The notes: generated by a model not told the origin, from the sequence alone. DNA of 64,000 nt from Oncomelania hupensis (GCA_036898135.1 CM072513.1:15147022-15211021), one strand, 5' to 3'; numbered from the stretch's first letter, positions 23,471-35,280 are shown. Made by a program: numbers and translations.

Positions 23471-23904
23471 CCTACTAGCGCCAAAACCGAGTTACCAGTA
23501 TCACCAGATAGTTGACACGTGTTGTTTATTTTACACAGATACCGGCAATCCACAGTGCTAATTAATAATTATCAGTATTTGCCACGCCTTTCTAGCGCCA
23601 AAATCTGATCATTACAAATATCACGAGATAATTACAAATATTGTGGGAATGATTACAATTATCAAAGGATTATTATAATTACCATTGAACAATTACAAAC
23701 CTTCGCCTGGTCACGTTTAAGTTCCAGTTTTGGCTCTAGCAATCCGTCTGGAAATGCGCCAAATCCAAAAAATGGTAATTTTCACCTGATAATTACAATT
23801 TTTACGTGTTATTTGTAAATATGTCTTGATATATGTAATTAATAATTAAATAATAGTACAGGATGCAGTCAATATAAAAATTTCAAAAAAATAAAAATTC
23901 GATT

Positions 23905-24065
23905 TTCTTCCGTCTTCTAATAGCGATCTCCCTGCCTTTACACCACCTATTTGAGTGATGTATGTGTATTTGGTGTGTGTGAGGGTAAATGAGACAGGTG
24001 AGCCTGTATGTTGGTATAGATCGCCGCGCTTTGAGCCTTGGGGAAAGGCGCGTACATAGCATCCT

Positions 24066-24142
<77 letters not shown>
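23905..24142 (+). mobile_element. SINE 3' part with (ATT)n tail, nested
   Basis: Contains CTAATAGCGATCTCCCTGCC and GTGTGTGAGGGTAAATGAGA, matching the 3' part of the SINE at 1.5-1.8 kb, then CGCGCTTTGAGCCTTGGGG and an (ATT)n tail at 24067-24142. It interrupts the palindromic element. Confidence 0.7.
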
Positions 24143-24148
<6 letters not shown>

Positions 24149-24419
24149 CGCACGATATTTGTAATTATCAGGTTTTGGTGCTAGTACGCATTTCGCAGAA
24201 ACTTTCGACGCATTTCGCAGAAACTTGAAAACACATTCCTTCTCTTCTTGGTAATCTGGATGTATAATTATCTGATCTCATCCCAATTTCATAAGTCACT
24301 ACGTGAAAGTATTGCATAAATGTTAATTGACTGGTCTGCCTGCTAGAATGTGTTGAGCGATAGTGAAGAAGTTAAAATGTTAAGTTGTGATCTATGCACC
24401 CTTCCCGCCACTCTGTGTG

Positions 24420-24452
24420 TGTGTGTGCGTGTGTGTGTGTGTGTGTGTGTTT
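24420..24452. repeat. (GT)n microsatellite
   Basis: A short GT tract with one GC interruption, inside the palindromic element. Confidence 0.85.
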
Positions 24453-25111
24453 ATCCACCTCCCTCCCACCAGCGCTGCGATCATGCCCGTCGGCGTGGAG
24501 ATATTTACGCGCTTTATAAATTATTCAGTCATTCATATATGCGAATTACACAGAACACGTAGTAATGACCATGATCACAGAAACCTGTAATTGCAGGTTT
24601 TGGCGCTAACAAGCCGCCTTAGCTACAATTAAGCATGATCACTGAAAACCTGTAATTATGAAATGAACATTGTAATTATTATGTGATAATAAAAATTTTC
24701 GGATTTGGCGCATTGCCAGGCTAGAGCCAAAACTGAAATTTAAAGATGATCACGGAAAGATATTTGCAATTTTGCAACGATAATTGTAATTATCTCTTGA
24801 TAATTGTAATTATCCCATGATATTTGTAATTATCTCATGATATTTGTAATTATCAGGTTTTGGCGCTAGTAGGAAATAATACATACAGACTCTTTGGAAT
24901 TATGTTGCCTCCATTCACACTTTTCTGCTATCCTATGCACCAACGGGAATCCCCTCAATGAAACATACTTCCGTGTTTTTTTTCTCCGCGTGTTTTAGTG
25001 AGTTATTTCCAAATATTCAAGAATAATAACATGTGTCACTTGGCCACCTGTATCGTACCCTCACATATTTTTATTTTTTTTTGCTGCAGTTTATTATCCC
25101 TTTCTATCGCC

Positions 25112-25287
25112 AGTGGCGCGCCTAAACCCTACCTACCTAACATTATTTGTGAATTTTTGAAAAATATTCGGAAAAACCTAACGCCCAGAGGCTGGCTCGA
25201 ACCCACACCTGTCAGGCGCCATTGTTTTCGGGCTTGTGAACAAGGCAAGTTAGTCCCGCCTTAGCCCACTTGGCCACAACGCTCTCC
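25112..25287 (-). mobile_element. tRNA-Leu/Ser-headed SINE inside R1
   Basis: Minus-strand head: A box TGGCCAAGTGGGCTAAGGCG and B-box-like GGTGTGGGTTCGAGCC, followed by a shortened body (GTAGGTAGGGTTTAGGCGCG). Compared with the 63.5-kb copy, the module with CCCGGAGAAAACCC is deleted. Confidence 0.75.
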
Positions 25288-25336
25288 TAGCATAGTCAGT
25301 TACTTCGTGTTTTGTGAAGGTTGCGACGGCGAAGCT

Positions 25337-25612
25337 ATGGAAAACTACAAGAGTCTTCAGGTCTTGTTTCACTTTCTGTCGATGATCGACGCACCTCCGA
25401 AGTCGCCACAAATACAGGCCTCTACGATTGTTTTTTGCATCCTTTTACTGAGCATGTACTTCCTCCACCGTTTTTATACTTATCCCACTCGTTTTCTGGC
25501 TCTAACAATCGTCGTTTTCGGCAATTTGCCATATTTAAAAGTCACGCATCAAGCTTTGATAAAAGCAAAACAAGCTAGACCGGAACTTGTTTTCATGCTA
25601 ACCTCGTTTTAA
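25337..25612 (+). CDS. Hypothetical 91-aa ORF in repeat R1
   Basis: ATG (MENYKSLQVLFHFLSMIDAP) to TAA. A GTG 30 bp upstream also keeps the frame open. Residues 27-50 (TIVFCILLLSMYFLHRF) and 52-68 (PTRFLALTIVVFGNLP) are hydrophobic and could be two membrane segments; the C-terminus is basic. I recognise no family. In the second R1 copy the same frame stops early through a TAT-to-TAG-type change after 65 codons. A short frame starting MAIPTSFYE follows at 25618. It may be a captured exon or chance. Confidence 0.35.
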   Translation: MENYKSLQVLFHFLSMIDAPPKSPQIQASTIVFCILLLSMYFLHRFYTYPTRFLALTIVVFGNLPYLKVTHQALIKAKQARPELVFMLTSF

Positions 25613-25799
25613 TTTATAATGGCGATACCCACGAGTTTTTATGAGGTATACGCTGGGCTCTCGCCTTTTCATGTGGAAGTGACGTTGCGTTCTCTATAAT
25701 TAGAATAGGTGCGCCAGGGAAAACCCTTCGCGTGTCTAAAATTAGATTGCTGCTGGGAAACTCAACTCGCGGAAATGCTATAGTAGGCCTAAAGTGCTT

Positions 25800-26920
25800 C
25801 TCCTACGCACCTAAGCAAAGTTGAGTTGTACATTTATTTTACACGCATGCTGTAATACTGTATTTCCGATTGTTTATATTTATCATTAAAGCAATTATTG
25901 TTTTGTTTAATATATAGAAAATTAGCTTATTAAATGTATATTTCTCAGAACTCAAAAAAAAATTTGATTATTTTTTTTTAATTTTAGATAATTAAATTAT
26001 GTTCTATTTGTAATAGGTAGCATGTTGATTTATCCCTTTATTTTATTTATTTACTTATATTTAATTTTACTTTATTTTTTTTTATTCATTTTATGTATTT
26101 ATTTATTAACGTTTTTATTTATTATTTTTTATTTTGTGTTTGTCAATGGTAATGTAAACTTGTAATCCATCTCTTATTGAGGGATATATTATATTCTAAT
26201 TATAAATTCTATTTACCCAGCATTCTTTATTGGGTCAAGAATAAAGTGAATTGACTTTTTTAAAAATCCATACATTGATTTTTTTTAAAAATTATTGTTT
26301 TGATTTATGTTCCACACGGTTTAATAGTAACATTTCATTTTGAGTGTGTCAGTGCAGATGCTGCTGATTGTGGATGTGTGTGTTTGTTTTTAAATGTGTG
26401 TGTGTTTATTGAATTATAAATTCATTGTTTTGATACTTAACGTGAGTGTGTGCATGTTGAGCATTTATAAGCTAGGCTCGTTTGTTTTGTTCCCAGAAGA
26501 GCTCTGTGATGTAAAACAAAAACATGGTTAAGTTGAATTTTTTTAGAACAATCAATGTCTTTATATACATGTGTGTGTGTGTGTGTGTTTTCTTTTAGTG
26601 TTTTGTTTTGTTTTTGTTCTTTGGGGAAAAGGATACTTGTTTCTTTTTATTACAACCAAGCACACGCAACAAGTCAACACACACAAAACACACATAAACA
26701 GTGATTAAGTCTACAAAAAAATTAAAGACACAAGAAGGCTAAGAAAGGTTTCTTTTTTCAGTTTTCTTTGTTTCTTATTTAAATTTTAATTTATTAAATT
26801 AATTACGTTCTATAAAATAATTAATTAAAATTGGTTGTATTATTACTATCAATACACCTGATCATACAGTTTCAAAATTGAAATAAACATGTTAATCAAT
26901 CAGTGACAGCACAACTCTGA
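25800..26920. other. AT-rich interior of the Mutator-like element
   Basis: Poly-T/A-rich sequence with short GT tracts (about 26570-26588) and no coding frame of note. Confidence 0.6.
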
Positions 26921-26921
26921 T

Positions 26922-28797
26922 GCATAAAATGGCAAGGGTCATACTAGTCTCCTACATGAAATGGTGAGGACCATACTAGTCTACTACATGAAATGGCGAG
27001 GACCATACTAGTCTACTACATGAAATGGTGAGGACCATACTAGTCTACTACATCAAATGGCGAGGACCATACTAGTCTCCTACATGAAATGGCGAGGACC
27101 ATACTAGTCTACTACATGAAATGGTGAGGACCATACAAGTCTACTACATGAAATGGTGAGGACCATACTAGTTTACTACATGAAATGGCGAGGACCATAC
27201 TAGTCTACTACATGAAATGGCGAGGACACTACTAGTCTCCTACATGAAATGGCGAGGACCATACTAGTCTCCTACATGAAATGGCGAGGACCATACTAGT
27301 CTACTACATGAAATGGTGAGGACCATACAAGTCTACTACATGAAATGGTGAGGACCATACAGGACTGCTACATGAAATGGTGAGGACCATACTAGTCTAC
27401 TACATAAAATGGTGAGGATCATACTAGTCTACTACATGAAATGGTGAGGACCATACAGGACTGCTACATGAAATGGCGAGGACCATATTAGTCTACTACA
27501 TTAAATGGTGAGGACCATACTAGTGTACTACATGAAATGGCGAGGACCATACTAGTGTACTACATGAAATGGCGAGGACCATACAAGTCTACTACATGTT
27601 AATGGTGAGGACCATACTAGTCTCCTACATGAAATGGCGAGGACCATACTAGTGTACTACATGAAATGGCGAGGACCATACAAGTCTACTACATGTAATG
27701 GTGAGGACCATATACTAGTCTCCTACATGAAATGGTGAGGACCATACAGGACTGCTACATGAAATGGCGAGGACCATACTAGTCTACTACATGAAATGGC
27801 GAGGACCATACTAGTCTCCTACATGAAATGGCGAGGACCATACTAGTCTACTACATGAAATGGCGAGGACCATACTAGTCTCCTACATGAAATGGCGAGG
27901 ACCATACTAGTCTACTACATGAAATGGCGAGGACCATACTAGTCTCCTACATGAAATGGCGAGGACCATACAAGTCTACTACATGCAATGGTAAGGACCA
28001 TACTAGTCTACTACATGAAATGGCGAGGACTATACTAGTCTCCTACATGAAATGGCGAGGACCATACTAGTCTACTACATGAAATGGCGAGGACCATACT
28101 AGTCTCCTACATGAAATGGCGAGGACCATACAAGTCTACTACATGCAATGGTAAGGACCATACTAGTCTACTACATGAAATGGCGAGGACTATACTAGTC
28201 TCCTACATGAAATGGCGAGGACCATACTAGTCTCCTACATGAAATGGCGAGGACCATACTAGTCTACTACATGAAATGGTGAGGACCATACAAGTCTACT
28301 ACATGAAATGGTAAGGACCATACTAGTCTACTACATGAAATGGCGAGGACTATACTAGTCTCCTACATGAAATGGCGAGGACCATACTAGTCTACTACAT
28401 GATATGGCAAGGACCATACAGGACTGCTGCATGAAATGGCGAGGACCATAAAGTCTACTACATGAAATGGTGAGGACTATACAAGACTCCTACATGATAT
28501 GGCGAGGACCATACAGGACTGCTGCAATGAAATGGCGAGGACCATAAAGTCTACTACAAAAAATGGTGAGGACCATACTAGTGTACTATATAAATTTGCG
28601 AGGACCATTCTAGTCTACTACATAAAATGGCGAGGACTATACAGGACTGCAACATGAGATGGTGAGGACCTAACAGGACGTCTACAGGCGATAATGAGGA
28701 CCATACAAGATGCTACATCAGTACATGAGATGGCGAAGACCATATATAGAGTACTGCTGTATGAGATGTCGAGGACCACACAGGACTGCTACATGAT
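26922..28797. repeat. 32-bp minisatellite, about 58 copies
   Basis: The unit contains GGCGAGGACCATACTAGTCT followed by ACTACATGAAAT. Variant classes (GGTGAG for GGCGAG, CTCCTAC for CTACTAC, ACAAGTCT or ACAGGACTG for ACTAGTCT) alternate in blocks, indicating higher-order duplications. Units decay towards the right end (28,430 onward). It lies wholly inside the Mutator-like element. Confidence 0.96.
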
Positions 28798-29303
28798 ACC
28801 AAAACAGGGTAGCCTAAATAGTGATGATGAGATTAAAAAAAAACCAACAACAAAAAAACAGTAACATTCACAATGAAAATTCAAAACAATTCTATTACAG
28901 CCTGTTTGTTCTCCCTATATTGATTCAAGTTTTCACAAATGCAAGTGCGAAATCACATGAAGAGAAAGAAAAAACAAAGGTCAGCAATGTACGACTATAC
29001 AATATAGACTGAGTGTAGTGTTAATTCTGAGCAATCTGACAGAAGACTAGCCAAATAAATAACCATAAAACAGTATGTCAATAGAAGACAAAATGAAAAC
29101 AACAAATTGATTGTGTGAGGTGACTGACTGTAACTGTTCCATCGTAACTGTTTCCATGGAGATTGTTGACATCAAGTATGCCGTATTAGCCGTAAGCGCT
29201 GGAAGTCGATATAGGCCTAGCGGGAATTCCCTACACGCGCCGTACTAAATTTAGCTTATGCAACGTCACTTCCACATGAAAAGGCGAGAGCCCAGTGCAT
29301 ACC

Positions 29304-29336
29304 GTTTTTATGAGAGGTGCCGGAAAGTTGTGAATA
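29304..29336 (+). repeat. Dispersed repeat R1, copy 1 (right part)
   Basis: GTTTTTATGAGAGGTGCCGG continues as GTTGTGAATA, exactly as in the second R1 copy, completing R1 after the insertion. Confidence 0.85.
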
Positions 29337-29342
29337 TATCTG

Positions 29343-29346
<4 letters not shown>

Positions 29347-29430
<84 letters not shown>
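29347..29430. repeat. (CT)n microsatellite
   Basis: About 42 uninterrupted CT dinucleotides. Confidence 0.97.
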
Positions 29431-29433
<3 letters not shown>

Positions 29434-29500
29434 CTCATACCCCCTTTCCTCAGAATGCGATTGAAAACGTGCTGGGTTGTTCCGAGCTAGATAAAATCGA

Positions 29501-29838
29501 ATGAATAAAACAGCACAAACAGGCAATCGAAACTTATTAGACGAACTGGAGATTGAAGCAGAAGACGATGATGACAACGGCTGAAATGATTCAAACGAGC
29601 AACATCAACAAAATACACAGGTGAACGAAGGATCAAAGCCAGAAATAAAACCGAAAGAGGTTTAGATCACAATCAGTCCGCACAATACACTACACAACGA
29701 CTGGAGGACCTTAGAAATCAAGCCCAAACAGCCAGATCAAAGGCTAGGGGACAGGACAGAGCAAATTAACTCTATTAGTGGACAAACACGCCACAACATC
29801 CTTCTGCCAGATCAGTCACATCCCCACCTCTGATATAG
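29501..29838 (+). pseudogene. Coding-like hydrophilic frame with two in-frame stops
   Basis: From ATG the frame reads MNKTAQTGNRNLLDELEIEA then an Asp run, TGA, a Gln/Asn/Lys-rich stretch (NDSNEQHQQNTQVNEGSKPE), TAG, and a further 60 open codons to TGA at about 29836. The composition is consistently hydrophilic across the stops, as in a decayed coding sequence, perhaps a retroelement ORF1. No family is recognised. Confidence 0.3.
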
Positions 29839-30555
29839 ACAGCGAGAGATGCCCCTCAGATCCAGAACGTCTGAGCTAGGACGTACATGTACCAACTCCC
29901 AGCTACCTTTCTGTGCAAACAATGTCACACTTAACGAAATTCGCCATCATCAAATGTTGTCCTCAAAATCCACAGTTGTTTGTTTGTTTGTTTGTTTGTT
30001 TTTTGGCGCCAGGACTGCTTGAGTGATGAAAGTGCCGTGGTATCGAGAACGTTTTGTGCGACAGTGAGCTGACGGGAGAAATTGCGATGCTGTCACAATA
30101 AACGATGACAGAATGGTTCATTTTTGTTCATATCGACCGCCAAGCTTTACATCTTTCTTGTTGTGTAAACAAACCCCCGTGCCTACTATACACACTTTAG
30201 CAACGGTGCTATGTTTAGTATCAACCTTGATGTTATGAATAAGTACACAAACCAATAAATATATCCATTTATATAAAAACCCTACTTTTAAAGAAGGCTA
30301 CTTTTTGGCGTAATGCTTTTTCCAGTAAGGCAACAATCACTGTGAATTTGAAAAGAATCTATGAGACGAAAATATTTGATTTTTTTTAAAGTTCTTGTTT
30401 GGGTAGTTTTGTCCTCGTAAGCTTCTGATAGTCTTCGCAACTGGCTCTCCACGTAAGCAATGTTCCCTTACTAAGTTGTTCTTCGCTAAACTTGTCCTTG
30501 GACCGCCCGTGGTCTGCTTCAAATACTTACAACCATGCAAGGTAGGCATATAAAA
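29839..30555. other. No gene seen
   Basis: Contains a (GTTT)n run at about 29970-30000. Nothing else recognised. Confidence 0.45.
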
Positions 30556-31035
30556 AACGGTCAGCAGTGACGGTGTTAGTCCTATGCAAACTATGATGTT
30601 GTTATACCAGGCGACCTAAAAAGACAAAATTAAAGGCAACAGGTCTAGAGAGAACTTCGGGGTCTTTCCTGTGGAACGCTAATCGGTCAGCTGTGTTAGT
30701 CCGATGCAAACTATGATACTATGATGTTATGCTACAACAATATGTGTGTGTGCGTGTGTGTATGATGTGCGTATGTGTATGTATATATGCGTACCGTGTG
30801 TGTGTGTGTATGTGTGTGTGTGCGGGTGAGAGAGAGACTGTTTTTAGCTTGCTGTTGTACTGAGGGAGGGGCGTTCTAACGTCTTGTTGTATTATTATTT
30901 TCTTTTGCCACTGTGACATAACAAAATTTCCCAAGTTTGTGTGGAATAAAGCTTTCTTGACTTGTATGATACCAGAAAGGCAAAAGACCAAATTAAAGGC
31001 AAGAAAGTTCGGGTCCTTTGTGGTGGAACGTCAAG
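30556..31035. repeat. Imperfect direct duplication split by a (GT)n-bearing insertion
   Basis: The block GTTAGTCCTATGCAAACTAT with AATTAAAGGCAACAG (30573-30645) is repeated as GTTAGTCCGATGCAAACTAT (30696) and AATTAAAGGCAAGAAAG (30990). Between the halves of the second copy lie a (GT)n tract (30738-30825) and a retroelement-like end, GTGGAATAAAGCTTTCTTGA. Confidence 0.55.
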
Positions 31036-32304
31036 TTGAAGCTCCAATGCTACGTACATACAACATACTATACCTCAGCACCGAGACACGGCACTCACAG
31101 TACACGTAGAAAGTCTGTGGCCGCGTTTCATCCAATCTCACCTCCAGCCCTACCCTGGCACCCCCTCGGGCCCCTTTACAATGCAGACAGAGGAAGTGAG
31201 GCCCTAGGGAGGGGAGAAGTACATAGAATCTGACAGTGATGGAGAAGCAGTCGGCGATGGCCCAACAGCGAGTCAAACCCCCACTTTTGTCGGCTGCAGC
31301 CTATCGTAGCTTGACAGCTCGCCCGGACTAAAACAGCACCATTTCGCGAGAGAACCCGGTAGACAAAGTCCAGATTACAATATATTTAAGTTATTTCCTT
31401 TATTTTCCTCTCCCCCTATCCCCCTTCTCCCCCACCCTCCATATTGTCTGGAATGGCCGTTGGTTTTAGCAGACGTTAATACATATATACGTTTTCCTCC
31501 AAAACAGATAATGAATTGTCCTGTGAGTTCGGGCACTGATTAAAATAGACCCAACGTTTCCCGGCGTGTCGTAAGATGCGACTAACAGGGGTGATGTCAG
31601 GACGGCATCTCTGAGCCAAAGCCTTCTACACCGAAGTCACCGGCCAGGGCCGAGGAACCTCACGTTACTATAGGTTCAACGACCACGTGCTCGGGGCCAA
31701 GGCGAGCCACAATGTATTCGTGGATTTCGGCTGTAGCCAACAGCCTGGAGAAGCTTGGGCCCCACCAGGTCTTTCTTGCCCAAGACACACCGTTACGATA
31801 ACCTAAGGAAACAAAATGCATTCTCCTAACATTCTTCCATGCATTTACCATAATGTGGATGTTTGTCCTCTTGACTACACCTTTCCGAAATCTCTCACCC
31901 CGCACGGCTGGAAGTGCATTGTAATGGACACTTCTTGACTTGCCTGACAGCTAAATCCAACTAGTTTCTTACATTAAAAAAATTTAACTAAATCGAAATA
32001 GAATACAGAACAATTCATCATACTTGTTTGAAAACGTCATGCATTTCTAAACACCACCTTCGTCCTACGTAGATCTTTTGCCACTGTAGGACTGCTGCTA
32101 GACGTATGGAGGCAGTCAACCCGAAAGCCACACTGACCCCAGTCTGAGAGTCAGAGTCTGTGGAAGGCAAACACCTGCACACAGCCTATCCTTGATAGAC
32201 CTCTGACGCTCAGCTAGCGCCAAGGTCGCCAGCTTAGTGAAAACCAGACTATGGAAGAAAGACAACAAGTAACTATTGCGGACCTCGCTAGCTACCACTA
32301 CCAA
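31036..32304. other. No gene seen
   Basis: Unique-looking sequence with a pyrimidine-rich stretch at 31390-31440. Frames up to 81 codons have no motif. Confidence 0.45.
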
Positions 32305-34152
32305 CATGTGAGTGTTAACAATGAACCTTTACTTTCCATCATGATGAGCATTAACAAGGAACCTCTTACCTACCATCATGGTGAGTATTAACAATGAACC
32401 TTTACCTACCATCATGGTGAGTATTAACAAGGAACCTTTTACCTACCATCATGGTGAGTATTAACAAGGAACCTTTTACCTACCATCGTGGTGAGTATTA
32501 ACAATGAACCTTTACCTACCATCATGGTGAGTATTAACAAGGAACCTTTTGCCTACCATCATGGTGAGTATTAGCAATGAACCTTTACCTACCATCATGG
32601 TGAGTATTACCAAGGAACCTTTTACCTACCATCATGGTGAGTATTAACAAGGAACATTTACCTACCATCATGATGAGTATTAACAATGAACCTTTACCTA
32701 CCATCATGGTGAGTATTAACAATGAACCTTTACCTACCATCATGGTGAGTATTAACAAGAAACCTTTTACCTACCATCATGGTATTAACAAGGAACCTTT
32801 TACCTACCATCGTGGTGAGTATTAACAAGGAACATTTACCTACCATCATGGTGAGTATTAACAATGAACCTCTTACCTACCATCACGGTGAGTATTAACA
32901 AGGAACCTTTTACCTACCATCATGGTGAGTATTACCAAGGAACCTTTTACCTACCATCATGGTGAGTATTAACAAGGAACATTTACCTACCATCATGGTG
33001 AGTATTAACAAGGAACCTTTACCTACCATCATGGTAAGTATTAACAAGGAACCTTTACCTACCATCATGGTGAGTATTAACAAGGAACCTTTTACCTACC
33101 ATCATGGTGAGTATTACCAAGGAACCTTTTACCTACCATCATGGTGAGTATTAACAAGGAACCTTTTGCCTACCATCATGGTGAGTATTAACAAGGAACC
33201 TTTACCTACCATCATGGTGAGTATTAACAAGGAACCTTTACCTACCATCATGGTGAGTATTAACAATGAACCCTTTACCTACCGTCATGGTGAGTATTAA
33301 CAATGAACCTTTTACCTACCATCATGGTGAGTATTAACAATGAACCTTTACCTACCATCATGGTGAGTATTAACAAGGAACCTTTACCTACCATCATGGT
33401 GAGTATTAACAATGAACCTTTACCTACCATCATGGTGAGTATTAACAATGAACCTTTTACCTACCATCATGGTGAGCATTAACAATGAAGCTTTACCTAC
33501 CATCATGGTGAGTATTAACAAGGAACCTTTTACCTACCATCATGGTGAGTATTAACAAGGAACCTTTAGCTACCATCATGGTGAGTATTAACAAGGAACC
33601 TTTACCTACCATCATGGTGAGTATTAACAAGGAACCTTTACCTACCATCATGGTGAGTATTAACAATGAACCTTTACCTACCATCATGGTGAGTATTAAC
33701 AAGGAACCTTTACCTACCATCATGGTGAGTATTAACAAGGAACCTTTACCTACCATCATGGTGAGTATTAACAAGGAACCTTTTACCTACCATCATGGTG
33801 AGTATTAACAAGGAACCTTTTACCTACCATCATGGTGAGTATTTCCAATGAACCTTTACCTACCATCATGGTGAGTATTAACAATGAACCTTTACTTACC
33901 ATCATGATGAGTATTAACAAGGAACCTTTACTTACCATCATGGTGAGTATTAACAATGAACCTTTACCTACCATCATGGTGAGTATTAACAATGAACCTT
34001 TACTTACCATCATGGTGAGTATTAACAGGGAACCTTTACCTACCATCATGGTGAGTATTAACAATGAACCTTTACCTACCATCATGGTGAGCATTAACAA
34101 GGAACCTTTTATCTACCATCATGGTGAGAGTTAACAAGGAACATTTACCTAC
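32305..34152. repeat. 36/37-bp minisatellite, about 50 copies
   Basis: The unit reads GGTGAGTATTAACAAGGAAC followed by CTTT(T)ACCTACCATCAT. 36-bp units (CTTTACC) and 37-bp units (CTTTTACC) alternate irregularly; AAC-AAG versus AAC-AAT is the main substitution class. Runs of 36-bp units keep a reading frame, giving MVSINKEPLPTI repeats on plus and LTMMVGKGSLLI on minus. The frame is lost at every 37-bp unit, so I do not call a gene. Confidence 0.96.
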
Positions 34153-34329
34153 TACAGCTACAGTACCAGGTTGTTCATAAGCAAATTGCTTTAGGGGAAG
34201 GAGTGCAGTCCAACTAGCCACCAGTCCCTAGCTCATTTTCCCCTGGCATGCAAGCAGCGCCAACAACGCTTCAAGGACGGCGGAAGAGCGAATAACGCTG
34301 TCGGAAAGTATTCCTAGGGCAATACTCTA

Positions 34330-34645
34330 CACGGTAATGGCTGGCGAGTCTTGACAAGCAATGAAGTTGGACAGTCCGACTAGGTACAGTTAGCGAGTTC
34401 CTGACAAGCAATAAAGTCGGGCAGTTCGGCTTTGATTGTAAGGTTAGCGAGTCTTGGCAAAAATGAAGTCGGGCGTACAGCGATGTTCGCGAGCCTGACA
34501 GTCCTGCCTCCTGCAGCTAGGTCTGTCAAACGATACAGTCGGGCAGTCCTGCAGCCGGTGGCTAGCGAGGCCTGTCAAAAATGACAGTCCCCGATCTTTG
34601 TATGACTGACCAAAATGAAGTTGGACGTACAGCAGCACTTGGTAT
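34330..34645. repeat. Degenerate tandem repeat, about 60-70 bp
   Basis: Recurring segments GCGAGTCTTGACAAGCAATG, GCGAGTTCCTGACAAGCAAT and GCGAGTCTTGGCAAAAATG, each followed by AAGT(C/T)GG and CAGT(C/T)CG-type motifs. A related stretch is at about 35870-35935. Confidence 0.55.
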
Positions 34646-34789
34646 AGCTAGTAATAGTACGGATTAGTACAGATACTCAAGAACTCCGTAAAGAAAGGAC
34701 GTACGACACTCCAGCTTCGTAACTGGTGGCTCAGCAGCCTGTTCACAAATTAAGTTAAACTGCTGAATGTTATCAAATGGACTCCGTTG

Positions 34790-35280
34790 GGGTGCCGGGG
34801 CTTCCATCTTGTGGAAATTTAGTGTTTTAAATTAATACTGTTTCTGTCATTCTCATTTGTTCTTTCATCGCGTTCCTATTCTGTTCTATTAATCTTCATC
34901 TTCTTCACTAGTCCAATCACCTACATTTTTTCTTGAAAACTCTCCAAAAACTCCAATAGGGCTTCCTATGGTATTATTATTTAGTCATGTAGGCATTTTA
35001 TATGTATGTGTTTTCTTAATATTTTATAATGATGTTTATATTCAATTTTCTTTTTGTAAACGGGGGTTAGATAAATTAGAGTAAAACCTCAGCGTCCCCT
35101 GCGAAGGATGCCTTTATTGTAAAGTAACCGGCTGGTGGAGTGCCTTCAGTGTTACCATTAGGGTTGTTTCAACAGATCTTTTATGCGGATCAGGGATGAG
35201 CCCTCTTTCAATCAAGTTGTGGTCTTGATTCGGCTCTTTGCAGTCCGCTGGACTCTGTTAACAATGTCTAACTAACTAAA
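34790..35280 (+). repeat. Dispersed repeat R2, copy A
   Basis: Shares GGGCTTCCTATGGTATTATT, ATGTATGTGTTTTCTTAAT, GTAAACGGGGGTTAGATAA, AACAGATCTTTTATGCGGAT and the terminal segment CAGTCCGCTGGACTC with copies at 49.97-50.55 kb (minus) and 62.19-62.53 kb. It ends in a TAAC-type tail near 35265-35277. See the 65-bp insertion at 59976-60040 for evidence that the family moves by retrotransposition. Confidence 0.8.

Larger units (their letters stand above)
23471..24873. mobile_element. Palindromic GATAA-rich element, copy 1
   Basis: Begins CCTACTAGCGCCAAAACC and ends in the reverse complement, GGTTTTGGCGCTAGTAGG. The interior is built of GATAATTACAATTATC-type units that switch orientation. Internal copies of the CTAGCGCCAAAA end motif occur at 23593, and inverted ones at 24166, 24596 and 24855. 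A SINE is inserted at about 23905-24142. The sister copy is at 39531-40256. No coding capacity; probably a fold-back or MITE-like element. Confidence 0.8.
24912..25634 (+). repeat. Dispersed repeat R1, copy 1 (left part)
   Basis: Begins ATTCACACTTTTCTGCTATC and is about 95% identical by eye to 44882-45621. It contains a SINE remnant and a conserved ORF. It is interrupted after GTTTTTATGA by the Mutator-like element and resumes at 29304. Two copies with the same extent show that it is a mobile or duplicated unit. Class unknown. Confidence 0.85.
25635..29313. mobile_element. Mutator-like non-autonomous DNA transposon with internal minisatellite
   Basis: The element is 25645-29303 (3659 bp). 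Terminal inverted repeats of 44 bp (25645-25688 and 29260-29303) differ at two positions and contain CTGGGCTCTCGCCTTTTCAT. It is flanked by GTTTTTATGA at 25635-25644 and 29304-29313, a 10-bp duplication (9-11 bp possible). The R1 copy at 45.6 kb shows the uninterrupted site with this sequence once. The TSD length fits Mutator-like elements. There is no transposase: the interior is AT-rich sequence and a 32-bp tandem array. Confidence 0.85.

Noticed and set aside
26922..28797. CRISPR-like array of regular ~32-bp repeats
   Set aside because: Repeats are directly adjacent without unique spacers, and the context is eukaryotic, inside a transposon.
33542..34134. Tandem 12-residue MVSINKEPLPTI repeat protein
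   Set aside because: The frame exists only where units are 36 bp and is lost at each 37-bp unit. Both strands are open, so it is a minisatellite artefact.
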